A stretch of DNA of 21,325 nucleotides from the NCBI GenBank assembly GCA_902796565.1, contig CADBPP010000275.1, positions 1-21,325 of the forward strand, read 5' to 3'. The notes under the pieces were generated by a model, which ran no database searches, had not been told where the DNA came from, and worked only from the letters and a program-made list of their open reading frames with translations. The translations under genes were made by a program, and so were the position numbers. The first letter of the stretch is position 1. Each line of letters opens with the position of its first letter. Positions 1-7,503 of the stretch are shown piece after piece. The DNA comes from an uncultured Eubacteriales bacterium. GTDB lineage: Bacteria; Bacillota; Clostridia; Eubacteriales; Anaerofustaceae.

Positions 1-1
1 C

Positions 2-103
2 TTCGAGGAGCAGATCCAGGCGGCCCAGGCCGACGCCAAGAAGAAGGCCGAAGAGCAAAGGCAGGCCTTCGAGGAGCAGATCCAGGCAGCCCAGGCCGAC
101 GCC
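2..103 (+). repeat. 66-bp tandem repeat (22 codons) in the coiled-coil gene
   Basis: Copy one runs 2-67. Copy two starts at 68 and matches for 36 bases with one synonymous change (gcg to gca) before it diverges. The unit encodes 22 residues, which is two 11-residue (hendecad) turns of a coiled coil. The array runs off the left edge, so the copy number is unknown. Confidence 0.85.
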
Positions 104-724
104 GAACAGAGGATGATAGAAGAAGCCAAGATGAGGGACGCGGAAAGGGAAGCCTACCGCGAGGAACTCAGACGGGCCAGGGAAGAAGCCGACAGGGCGG
201 CCAGAGAAAAGCTCAGGAAGGAAGAAAACGAGCTCGCCGCTCTCAAGGAGACCATCCTTCTAGGCAAACAGGAAGCCGAGGAGAAGGTAAGGGCCGAGAT
301 GGAGAAGGCTCTTCTGGACCAGGAGAAGATACGTCTCGAAAAGGAAAAGGCGGAAGCCGAACTCAGGGCCATGGAAGATGAGATGCGCCGTCTGAAGGAG
401 GAAATGGCTGACCGGGAGTCCGAGAACGCCGCCCTTCAGCAGGAAGTGCGTTCGTCCCAGGATCAGCTGGAGGACGTTCTCGAACGTGCCCAGCAGATCG
501 AAGCCGAGAGGGCTCTCCTTGAAGAGAACATGAAGAGGGAGAGAGAGGAAGCCGAGCAGAGAAGACTGGAATCCCTCAAGGCTGTACTGGAGGGATCTTC
601 CGACGATCAGAAGGAAGCACCCGCTCAGGAGGAAATCCCCTACGTTCCCGAGGTGAAGATAGTCTCATCCCAGGATGAAGCGGATAAGGACGTTTCCGGC
701 ACGTCACTGCTGGATATGCTTTAA
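2..724 (+). CDS. Coiled-coil repeat protein, C-terminal part (5' end outside window)
   Basis: The reading frame is open from base 2, so the start codon lies upstream of the window; the first Met seen (base 113) is internal. About 240 residues are visible. They are almost entirely Glu/Ala/Lys/Arg/Gln, as in a long charged alpha-helical coiled coil, until about the last 50 residues, which contain Pro, Tyr, Ser and Asp and end in a hydrophobic SLLDML tail. The visible N-terminal end carries a 22-residue repeat beginning FEEQIQAAQADA, seen once fully and once partly. No enzyme motif, membrane segment or signal peptide is visible. I do not recognise the family. The stop is 6 nt before the TtcA-like gene, so the two are probably co-transcribed. 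A structural, scaffold or cytoskeleton-like role is possible but is inference only. Confidence 0.8.
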   Translation, partial: FEEQIQAAQADAKKKAEEQRQAFEEQIQAAQADAEQRMIEEAKMRDAEREAYREELRRAREEADRAAREKLRKEENELAALKETILLGKQEAEEKVRAEMEKALLDQEKIRLEKEKAEAELRAMEDEMRRLKEEMADRESENAALQQEVRSSQDQLEDVLERAQQIEAERALLEENMKREREEAEQRRLESLKAVLEGSSDDQKEAPAQEEIPYVPEVKIVSSQDEADKDVSGTSLLDML

Positions 725-730
725 AGCCAA

Positions 731-1468
731 GTGAAAAGAATTCTGTCAAAAATGAGGCGTGCCGTCGCAGATTATTCCATGATCAGCGACGGCGATCGCA
801 TCTGTGTGGGAGTATCCGGCGGAAAGGACAGCATGACCCTTCTGAAGGCCATGAGCGTCTACCGCAGGTTCTCTCCCGAAAGATTTGAGCTCCAGGCCGT
901 ATGCGTCGACACAGGCCTGGGAGCGGACTTTTCCCCGCTGGAGGAATATGCCCGTGAGCTGGATGTGCCCCTTCTCATCAAAAGGACTGAGATAGCCCGC
1001 ATCGTGTTCGACGAGAGGAAGGAAAAGAATCCCTGTTCCCTGTGCGCCAACCTGAAGAGGGGCGCCCTGCACAACGCGGCCCTGGAGACGGGATGCAGGA
1101 AGATCGCCCTTGCGCACCACGCGGACGATCTGATGGAGACGTTTTTTCTGGGCCTGCTTTACGAGGGGAGGATCCATACGTTCCTTCCCGTGACCCATCT
1201 GGACAGAAAGGACGTGACCGTCATAAGGCCGTTCCTGTACGTCTACGAGAATGAGATCGTGTACTCCGCGAACAGAAACGGTATCCCAGTCATAAAGAGC
1301 GGCTGTCCCGCCGACGGGTTCACCAAAAGGGAAGAGATGAAGGAACTGATAAAAAGGCTGCGTACAGACATCGACGGCAGCGAAAAGCGCATTTTTTCCG
1401 CCGTCATGGAGTACGTGAACAAAGAAATGAAGGAAGGCAGGGGAAGCGAATGGACCCCTCAGGATTAA
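731..1468 (+). CDS. ttcA: TtcA/TilS-family tRNA thiolation ATP pyrophosphatase (2-thiocytidine type)
   Basis: A 245-residue cytosolic PP-loop ATPase. The PP-loop SGGKDS lies at residues 29-34. A C-x2-C pair (Cys102, Cys105, in CSLCANLKRG), the HHADD block at 129-133 and Cys192 in GCPADG match the TtcA layout, in which three cysteines hold an Fe-S cluster. TtcA adenylates and thiolates cytidine 32 of some tRNAs. TilS, the related lysidine synthase, lacks this Cys pattern. The chosen start is GTG at 731, because MKRILSKMRRA fits the usual family N-terminus; an in-frame ATG at 752 is the alternative and neither has a strong ribosome site. The gene is shorter than the enterobacterial enzyme but normal for Gram-positive homologues as I recall them. 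It overlaps the next gene by 19 nt. The exact tRNA target is inference. Confidence 0.8.
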   Translation: MKRILSKMRRAVADYSMISDGDRICVGVSGGKDSMTLLKAMSVYRRFSPERFELQAVCVDTGLGADFSPLEEYARELDVPLLIKRTEIARIVFDERKEKNPCSLCANLKRGALHNAALETGCRKIALAHHADDLMETFFLGLLYEGRIHTFLPVTHLDRKDVTVIRPFLYVYENEIVYSANRNGIPVIKSGCPADGFTKREEMKELIKRLRTDIDGSEKRIFSAVMEYVNKEMKEGRGSEWTPQD

Positions 1469-1770
1469 GAATAAGAGTAACGGAAGAGGGCAGAAGATTC
1501 CTTTTAAGGCTGCTGCTGGGGATCTTTATCGCCGCTTTCATCTTTTCCACAGCCAGGTTCTTCATACAGCGCCAGAAGCTGCTGGATACCCGGGACCGGC
1601 TGATCGCCCTGATCGAGGAGCAGCAGACCCTCAGCAAGCTCTATGAGGAGGAGCTCTCCAGGGTGGGCACTCCCGAGTATTACGAGTACATGGCCAGGAA
1701 GTATTTCGGATATATCTATCCCGATGAAACGATCCTTATCGTCACGAACGGGGAGGAGAGCGATGAGTGA
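1450..1770 (+). CDS. divIC: DivIC/FtsB-like septum formation initiator
   Basis: A 106-residue single-pass membrane protein. After a basic cytoplasmic tail comes a hydrophobic segment at about 17-37. A coiled coil follows at about 38-72, then the short conserved C-terminal module with YYEYMARKYFGYIYPDE (77-93), which corresponds to the usual family signature of ARE-like helix plus Gly and a Pro-Glu turn. Family members form the FtsL-FtsB/DivIC-DivIB complex, which activates septal peptidoglycan synthesis at the division site. The start ATG lies inside the end of the TtcA-like gene (19-nt overlap), and the stop overlaps the tatD start by 8 nt, so all three are probably co-translated. Which of the DivIC/FtsB names applies is a family-level inference. 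Confidence 0.85.
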   Translation: MDPSGLRIRVTEEGRRFLLRLLLGIFIAAFIFSTARFFIQRQKLLDTRDRLIALIEEQQTLSKLYEEELSRVGTPEYYEYMARKYFGYIYPDETILIVTNGEESDE

Positions 1771-2539
1771 GATATTCCTTAACGACACCCACGCCCACCT
1801 CAACGACGAGGCCTTTGACGGTGACCGCGACGAGGTGATAGCGTCCCTTAAGGGAAAGCTCAGATGGATCATCAACAACGGCTACGACCTTCCCAGTTCG
1901 GAGATGAGCGTGGCTCTCGCGGAAAAGTACGACTTCATCTACGCCGCCGTGGGCATGCATCCCCATGATTCCAGGCTTTACGACGAAGAATTCGAGAAGA
2001 GGCTCCTTGAGCTTCTGGCTCACCCCAGGACGGTGGCGGTGGGGGAGATCGGACTGGACTATCATTACGACCTTTCCGAAAGGGATATCCAGAAGGAGGT
2101 CTTCATCCGCCAGCTCGGCATAGCTGCACAGCATCATCTTCCCGCGACGATACACACCAGGGACGCGGCGGAGGACACATACAGGATACTCAGGGAGCAC
2201 CTAAGCGGGGAAAGAGGGGCTGTGCTGCATTCCTTTTCCCAGAGCACGGAGATGCTCAAACTGTACCTCGACATGAACGTATGCTTCTCCGTATCCGGTT
2301 CCATCACCTTCAAGAACGCGGATAAGCTGCGGGAGGCGGTCAGGCACATACCTCTCGATAGGATGTTCATCGAGACGGACTGCCCCTATCTCACTCCTGT
2401 GCCCTTCAGGGGCAAACGCAACTGCAGCGATCTGGTGGAACATACCGCCAGGGTGGCGGCGGAGCTGAAGGGAGTGGAGTACGAATACTTCCTGGAGAGG
2501 GTATGCGGCAACGCGGAGAGATTTTTCGGGATAGCATAA
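1763..2539 (+). CDS. tatD: TatD-family metal-dependent DNase/hydrolase
   Basis: A 258-residue protein, the normal length for TatD. All metal ligands of the TIM-barrel amidohydrolase fold can be placed: His10 and His12 (THAHL), Glu95 (GEIGLDYHYD), His131 (TIHTRDA), His156 (LHSFSQS) and Asp206 (ETDCPYLTP). The family signature PFRGKRN follows at 214-220. TatD proteins are cytosolic Mg/Zn-dependent 3'-5' exonucleases and deoxyribonucleases linked to DNA quality control. I chose the ATG at 1763, preceded by a GGGGAGGAG ribosome site at 1750-1758, over an upstream in-frame start at 1643 that would lie deep inside the septum gene. It is the last gene before a strong terminator. Confidence 0.95.
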   Translation: MSEIFLNDTHAHLNDEAFDGDRDEVIASLKGKLRWIINNGYDLPSSEMSVALAEKYDFIYAAVGMHPHDSRLYDEEFEKRLLELLAHPRTVAVGEIGLDYHYDLSERDIQKEVFIRQLGIAAQHHLPATIHTRDAAEDTYRILREHLSGERGAVLHSFSQSTEMLKLYLDMNVCFSVSGSITFKNADKLREAVRHIPLDRMFIETDCPYLTPVPFRGKRNCSDLVEHTARVAAELKGVEYEYFLERVCGNAERFFGIA

Positions 2540-2545
2540 AAACAT

Positions 2546-2573
2546 GTCCCGGGCAAAATGCCCGGGACTTTTT
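2546..2573. terminator. Bidirectional rho-independent terminator between tatD and the addBA operon
   Basis: A perfect 9-bp stem GTCCCGGGC/GCCCGGGAC (2546-2554 with 2560-2568) has a 5-nt loop. It is followed by TTTTT on the plus strand and flanked by AAAAA at 2538-2542, which reads as a U-tract on the minus strand. It lies between two converging genes, so it can end both the tatD operon and the operon coming from addB. Confidence 0.9.
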
Positions 2574-2586
2574 CATTGCCCCGGAT

Positions 2587-2604
2587 GGGGGCGGGAGAGC
2601 CCCC
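2587..2604 (-). terminator. GC-rich hairpin just after the HEAT-like gene
   Basis: GGGGGC/GCCCCC (2587-2592 with 2599-2604) can fold around a 6-nt loop, 9 nt past the stop of the minus-strand HEAT-like gene. There is no U-tract directly behind it, so it may act as a 3'-end stabiliser in front of the true terminator at 2546-2568. Confidence 0.4.
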
Positions 2605-2613
2605 CTGAGGGCG

Positions 2614-3696
2614 CTATCCGTTAAGCACCCGCGATTCCCAGCCGCAGATCCTGCATCTGGACACGCTCACGGTACCGCTGCCGGTCTTTTCGGTGCCTGC
2701 GAATACCATATCGTGGCCCATCCTCCCGCAGGCGGCCTCCCTCAGTTCGGGGACCTCGTCCCTGATCCTTGCGAGCACGTTATGATCCGTGATGTTTTCG
2801 AGGGCGAGGCGGCGAAGCTCGAATGCGCCGCCGCCTCTCGCGATCCTTTCGAGAAGAGCCGTGTCCTTCACCGCTTTTACGGCTTCCAGCTTCACCGCCG
2901 GCGGCATCGTCTCATCGGTGATGAACGGTTCCAGGGACACCCTGCTGCCGGGCATTGCGGAAAGAGCCACCACCGCTGCGGAGCGGGAACCCTCCGGCAG
3001 ATCGTCCCTGAGGACGATCCCTGCGAGAGTTTCTTCTGAAAAGCCCGATAAGGCGCCTCTTCTGGTATCCGGGGAAGCATCCGGGGAACTCAGGAGCTCC
3101 ATGCGCACAAGCGGGTCACGTATCCCTGCCGCAGCGTTGAACTGCACGGTGTGCTCCTTCGCTTCCAGCGCGATCTTACCCAGCGCCTTCTCATCCCCGG
3201 CCTTCATGGCCGCCTCATAGCGGATATGTTCGTTTTTCGCCTTCCGGGCTATGTCCGAGAGCGCCTCCGGGTCGGAGACCCGCGACAGCAGCTCGGAGCG
3301 CTGAGCGGGACTGAGGGGCGTGAAGCCCGGACGGCCCTTCTGACTGAGCTCCCTGTAAGTGGCGTCATCCATGGCCTTTTTGAGGATCTCCGCACTCATG
3401 GCACCGTCTGTGACGGCCGAAAGGGCGGACTGATCCCCTGTCAGCGCCAGGGTGACTATCCTGCCCCTGACATCTGAAGCGTCATCGCTGTCCAGCTCTT
3501 CCAGGATCATTGCCAGATCCCGGGCTCCCATCCGGCTGAAAGCCTCTCTGCGGGCGGTCCTTGAGGGAGCCTTTAGTGCGATGAGACGAAGCTCCTCCGC
3601 TCCCGAGCGGCGTATGTATTCGTAAGCCGCCTGCCACTTTTTCGTGTTGTGAACGTCCTTTTCGGCGATCATCCATGCAGGTTTGAACAGTCCCAT
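2614..3696 (-). CDS. HEAT-like repeat protein with C-terminal zinc-knuckle-like end
   Basis: 360 residues, with no signal peptide or membrane segment. Most of the chain is short paired helices with recurring patterns such as ALSDIARKAKNEHIRYEAAMK, LGKIALEAKEHTVQFNAAA and LLERIARGGGAFELRRLALENI, typical of HEAT/armadillo-type solenoids that bind proteins or nucleic acid. The C-terminus (323-351) has Cys323, His328 and a C-x2-C pair (348/351) followed by GW, which could hold a zinc ion. The N-terminal MGLFKPAW is a start seen in other clostridial repeat proteins as I recall. Start 3696 has a GGAGGA ribosome site about 8 nt upstream. It is the last gene of the minus-strand operon, 32 nt after the TIGR04076-like gene. 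Function is unknown; an accessory role near AddAB is only a guess from position. Confidence 0.75.
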   Translation of the reverse strand: MGLFKPAWMIAEKDVHNTKKWQAAYEYIRRSGAEELRLIALKAPSRTARREAFSRMGARDLAMILEELDSDDASDVRGRIVTLALTGDQSALSAVTDGAMSAEILKKAMDDATYRELSQKGRPGFTPLSPAQRSELLSRVSDPEALSDIARKAKNEHIRYEAAMKAGDEKALGKIALEAKEHTVQFNAAAGIRDPLVRMELLSSPDASPDTRRGALSGFSEETLAGIVLRDDLPEGSRSAAVVALSAMPGSRVSLEPFITDETMPPAVKLEAVKAVKDTALLERIARGGGAFELRRLALENITDHNVLARIRDEVPELREAACGRMGHDMVFAGTEKTGSGTVSVSRCRICGWESRVLNG

Positions 3697-3728
3697 GATG
3701 TCCGTCCTCCTTGTGTTTTGCTTCCTGC

Positions 3729-4034
3729 TCAGTCCACGGCTTCCAGAAGGAAGCTCACTGGCCTGAAGCCGTCATTGCAGGATATCATCGCGCTGGAAGG
3801 ATCCTTCATCCACCCGTCGTAGATATCCTTCGCTCCGTATGCAAGGGCCATGACGAAGGGGGAGAGGCTCTCCCATGCGGAATCGCACATCCCCTCGGAC
3901 TTTGTCCAGTCCTCTGAGACGAATACCATTCCCTCCTTCATGCCGCAGGCATGTTCCATCGGTTTCTCATACTTTTCCATCAGATCCCTGTGACATGCGA
4001 TGCGCATCACGGTGATCCTTACTTTTTTCGCCAT
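3729..4034 (-). CDS. TIGR04076-family small cysteine-containing protein
   Basis: 101 residues. The order KVRITVMRI, an early Cys (14), Cys30, EGMVFV, EGMCDSAW (Cys50), a hydrophobic YGA stretch and SCNDGFRPVSFLLE at the C-terminus (Cys86) fits the TIGR04076 family of short Cys-conserved proteins, which has no established function. The four cysteines suggest metal or redox binding, but that is inference. It starts one nucleotide after the addA stop, with its ribosome site (GGAGAG, complement of 4039-4044) inside the end of addA, so translation is probably coupled to addA. Confidence 0.75.
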   Translation of the reverse strand: MAKKVRITVMRIACHRDLMEKYEKPMEHACGMKEGMVFVSEDWTKSEGMCDSAWESLSPFVMALAYGAKDIYDGWMKDPSSAMISCNDGFRPVSFLLEAVD

Positions 4035-4035
4035 T

Positions 4036-7000
4036 TTACTCTCCTTTGAATCCGGTGACTCTCACGAAGCTGCCGTTCGAGAGATAGCATATGTAAGCCT
4101 CGTCGACATCCCTTCCGTTAAGAAGGCTGTAGGCCCTCATGTACGCACCCACCTGCCGCGAGTATTCCTCATCCAGGAGAGCCCTCCTTTCGGGGGTGAG
4201 ATTGCGGTCGGTCTTGTAATCCAGCAGATACACCCTGCCGTCCTTTTCGAAGACGCAGTCTATGATCCCCTGGATCATGACGGTGCTTCCGGAATCCTTC
4301 CATGCGCTCCTTATCTGGGAGGCCTTCATCTTCATGATGAATTCGCATTCCCTCTTGACTGAATCCGCGGATGTGAGCTTTCTTCCTGTCTCGGATGAGA
4401 AGAACCTTATCAGGGAATCCCTGTCCACCAGTTCCGGCGCGTCCTCAGGCAGCGCTCCCGATGAGATAAGGCTCATGATGGTCTCTTCGATGGCGGAGGA
4501 CGGGTCTTCCCCGGCTTTTTTCAGATCGATCTTTTCCAGTATCCTGTGTGTCATGGTGCCTATGGCTGCTCCGGAAGCTCCGCTCTGTCCCGCGAAGGAC
4601 GGCGGATCCGAGAGCCTCACCAGATCCCTTCCCATCTCCAGCTCTTCCCCGGGATCCTTGAGGGAGCTCACGCTGAGCTTCGTGGGTATCACAAGGTCGG
4701 AAGCGTGGGGGTAGACGTACTCCATGATACCGGAGATCTCCCGGTACAGTTCCGGCGGGACCGCGGCGGCAGAGCCCGGCGATGCCGGGGGGACTTCAGC
4801 GGGCCCGGGAGCAGGGACGGGGGAGGATACCGTTTCGAACTCCGCGAAGGGGCTTCCCATGAGGCCTTTGTATATCACTTCCAGGAAGCTGTCTCCCAGT
4901 CCGCTCCTTCCGGGACCGTTTACCGCAACAAGCAGCTTATCATACTGTTTCGCGGTGAGGGAACCCGTCATGTACAGCTCCCTCTTCGCTCTGGTGAGGG
5001 CAACGTACAGTATCCTCATCTCCTCGGAGATGATCCTCCGGGACACCCCGTATACGGCGCCGCGGTGTTCCATGGTCTCGATCTTCGTATGAGCTCCCCC
5101 GTCGTTGAGATCCATGCAGATGCCGGCGTGCTTGTCCAGGATCACGGCGGCTTCGGTCTCCTTCTTATTGTAGCGGCGGGCGCAGTCCGCCAGTATGACC
5201 GTATCGAACTCCAGGCCCTTGCTGGCGTGGACGCTCATGATCTTCACCGCGTCCTGATCCGTCTTTGATGAGCGGGTCTTGAAGCGGCCCGCGGAGGCGG
5301 CGCTGTCGGCGAAGCGTATGAAGGCGGAAAGTCCCCTGACCTGGGCGCTCTCGAAGGATTCGGCCAGGTCCCTGAGGACCCTCAGGTTGTTCTGCCTCGA
5401 CGCCCCGTCGGGAAGGGAGCCCGCCAGTACGAAGAGGTCCGTCTTCTCACAGATCGTTTCCACCAGGGAGTATACAGGCATCCTCTGTTCCCATTCGGTG
5501 AACGAGTCTATCTGGGACCACATGTATCTGAGCTTTTCCCGGGTGCTGTCGTCCCGGTCGTAGGAACGAGCGCAGCTGTGGAATTCCCGGATGCCGTTCT
5601 CCCTGCCCCACAGCCGGATACGCACCAGATCGTCAGGGTCGAAGCCGTATACGATGCTGCGCATGACGGACGCCAGGGCTATGTCGTTCTTGTAGTTGTC
5701 CGTGATCCTCAGGATGTTCAGCATCAGTTCGATCTCGGCCATGTCGTAGAAGCCGCTCTCCGTGCCCGTGTCCACGGGGATGCCGGCCTTCCTGAGCTCG
5801 GAGGCGATAAGGGGCATTGTATCCTTTGTCCGCCTGAGCAGTACGGTTATGTCCGAAGGGCGCTTCCTGCGCTGCTCTCCCGTCTTTTCGTCCACGGTCG
5901 TGCCCTGAAGAAGCTCGCTCACCAGGGAGGCGACATAGCGGGCTTCCTCCCTGTTTTTGTCGGTGGAGGCCTCCCCGTCCCCGTCTCCGTCAGAGATCAC
6001 GGTGGTCACCTTGGGCACAGCGGCGCAGGAGATGCCGGAGGAGGCCTTCATGGCCTCGTTTTTTCCCCTGAAATCCACTCCGCCGTTCTCCTCGGTCATG
6101 ACCGAGGTGAACAGTTCGTTCACGGCGTCGATGAGAGCGGGAGCGCTCCTGAAGTTGTCCGGCAGCTGGACGAGGGTGCCCTCGCCATCCTCCTCATAGC
6201 GCTTCCTTCTTTCGGAGAAGAGTGCGGGCTCCGCGTCCCTGAAGGAGTAGATGCTCTGCTTTATGTCTCCGACGGTGAAAAGTTTTTTTCCCTCCGAGAT
6301 CTTTTCTATGATAGCTTCCTGTATGTCGTTGGTATCCTGGTATTCGTCCACGAAGATGTGGGTATAGCGGCTTTTTACCGCTTCCAGGGCGGAAGCGTCC
6401 TCCAGCACCTTCAGACAAAGGTGTTCCAGGTCCGAGTAGTCCAGCCTGCAGGCGGCCCTCTTCCTGGCTTCGTATACCGAAAGGGTCCTTGCGATGCATT
6501 CCGCCAGGGCCTTCGCGGGCACCAGGGTCTTTTCTGTGAATTCGAGATATGATTCGTACCCGAAGCCCAGGGCGGAGGTGACGCTGTCGACCTTCTTTTT
6601 CGCCAGCTCCCTCATTTCGTCTATGAGGATGTCGTCGGGACCGCCGCCCTTCTGGGTCTGGTACCTGGCGGCTTTGTAGCTGCCGAGGTCCGAAAGCATT
6701 TTTGAAAAGGATGATCCCCTGACGCTCCCTGCAAGTATGAGGGCGTCCGAGGCATAGCCGTCCAGCAGCTCCGAGCGTTTCGCGCTCGAGCAACCCAGGG
6801 AGATCTTATGGGCCCTGCAAAACAGCGCCCCCGCCTCCTCCAGTACCGCCGAAAGGCTCTGTCTCAGATAAGGCAGCGCCAGGGACGATCCGTAGCCGTC
6901 GGAGACGGAGCTCTCAAGGGCTTTCAGGGAGCGGCTTAGCCAGGATGATGGATCCGTCCTGGCCGAAAGGAAGGTGCACGCCTTCTTCACGACGCTCTTG

Positions 7001-7503
7001 AGGTCTTCCTCGTCCCGTCCGGAATAGGATTCCGCCAGGGAAGTGAAGCTCCCCCTGTCATCCTGATACATGGCTCTGAAGGCTTCGTCCACCGCCTCGG
7101 ACAGCATGATGTCCGCCTGGTCCTCGGGCAGGACCCCGAAGGCGGGATCGACTCCCGCGAACTGGTAGTATTCCCTGATCACCGACAGGCAGAAAGCGTG
7201 GACCGTGGAGATCTGCGAGAACTCCAACAGCGGCACCTGGGAGCGCAGGTATCCCGTCGGGTCCAGGGCCGCCTTTTTCATGAGGGCGGAACGTATCTTT
7301 CTCTTCATCTGGGCGGCGGCGGCGTTGGTGAAGGTGACCACCAGCAGGCTGTCCGCGGTGGCCTTTTTCTCCTCGATGAGACGGGTTATCCTTTCCGTCA
7401 TCACGAAGGTCTTTCCGCTGCCGGCTCCTGCGCTCACCAGGATCCTGGGATCGTCCGATCCGATGGCCGTCCGCTGCTCGGGAGTGTATGTGTTTTCGCT
7501 CAT
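4036..7503 (-). CDS. addA: AddA, helicase-nuclease subunit of the AddAB (RexAB) complex
   Basis: 1155 residues, slightly shorter than the Bacillus subunit. The superfamily 1A helicase motifs are all present in order: Walker A GAGSGKT (26-32), Walker B DEYQD (386-390), GDIKQSIYSF (412-421), LPDNFRS, the VHASKGLEFD block, and LYVALTRAKREL near residue 880. The C-terminal RecB-type nuclease is intact: an early His in GTMTHRILEKID, an Asp in IQGIIDCVF, and DYKTD (Asp1095, Lys1097, Asp1099) followed by QVGAYMRAY. With AddB it unwinds and degrades double-strand ends and, on meeting a Chi site, leaves a 3' tail for RecA. The start ATG overlaps the addB stop by 4 nt. No odd residue was noticed in the motifs checked. 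Confidence 0.97.
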   Translation of the reverse strand: MSENTYTPEQRTAIGSDDPRILVSAGAGSGKTFVMTERITRLIEEKKATADSLLVVTFTNAAAAQMKRKIRSALMKKAALDPTGYLRSQVPLLEFSQISTVHAFCLSVIREYYQFAGVDPAFGVLPEDQADIMLSEAVDEAFRAMYQDDRGSFTSLAESYSGRDEEDLKSVVKKACTFLSARTDPSSWLSRSLKALESSVSDGYGSSLALPYLRQSLSAVLEEAGALFCRAHKISLGCSSAKRSELLDGYASDALILAGSVRGSSFSKMLSDLGSYKAARYQTQKGGGPDDILIDEMRELAKKKVDSVTSALGFGYESYLEFTEKTLVPAKALAECIARTLSVYEARKRAACRLDYSDLEHLCLKVLEDASALEAVKSRYTHIFVDEYQDTNDIQEAIIEKISEGKKLFTVGDIKQSIYSFRDAEPALFSERRKRYEEDGEGTLVQLPDNFRSAPALIDAVNELFTSVMTEENGGVDFRGKNEAMKASSGISCAAVPKVTTVISDGDGDGEASTDKNREEARYVASLVSELLQGTTVDEKTGEQRRKRPSDITVLLRRTKDTMPLIASELRKAGIPVDTGTESGFYDMAEIELMLNILRITDNYKNDIALASVMRSIVYGFDPDDLVRIRLWGRENGIREFHSCARSYDRDDSTREKLRYMWSQIDSFTEWEQRMPVYSLVETICEKTDLFVLAGSLPDGASRQNNLRVLRDLAESFESAQVRGLSAFIRFADSAASAGRFKTRSSKTDQDAVKIMSVHASKGLEFDTVILADCARRYNKKETEAAVILDKHAGICMDLNDGGAHTKIETMEHRGAVYGVSRRIISEEMRILYVALTRAKRELYMTGSLTAKQYDKLLVAVNGPGRSGLGDSFLEVIYKGLMGSPFAEFETVSSPVPAPGPAEVPPASPGSAAAVPPELYREISGIMEYVYPHASDLVIPTKLSVSSLKDPGEELEMGRDLVRLSDPPSFAGQSGASGAAIGTMTHRILEKIDLKKAGEDPSSAIEETIMSLISSGALPEDAPELVDRDSLIRFFSSETGRKLTSADSVKRECEFIMKMKASQIRSAWKDSGSTVMIQGIIDCVFEKDGRVYLLDYKTDRNLTPERRALLDEEYSRQVGAYMRAYSLLNGRDVDEAYICYLSNGSFVRVTGFKGE

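Noticed and set aside
1643..1762. Upstream in-frame extension of tatD
   Set aside because: It would lie within the DivIC-like gene and precedes the conserved TatD N-terminus. ATG 1763 has a good ribosome site.
5578..6552. 324-codon plus-strand frame opposite addA
   Set aside because: It is a shadow of addA, whose helicase motifs are intact on the minus strand; it has no recognisable domain or ribosome site.
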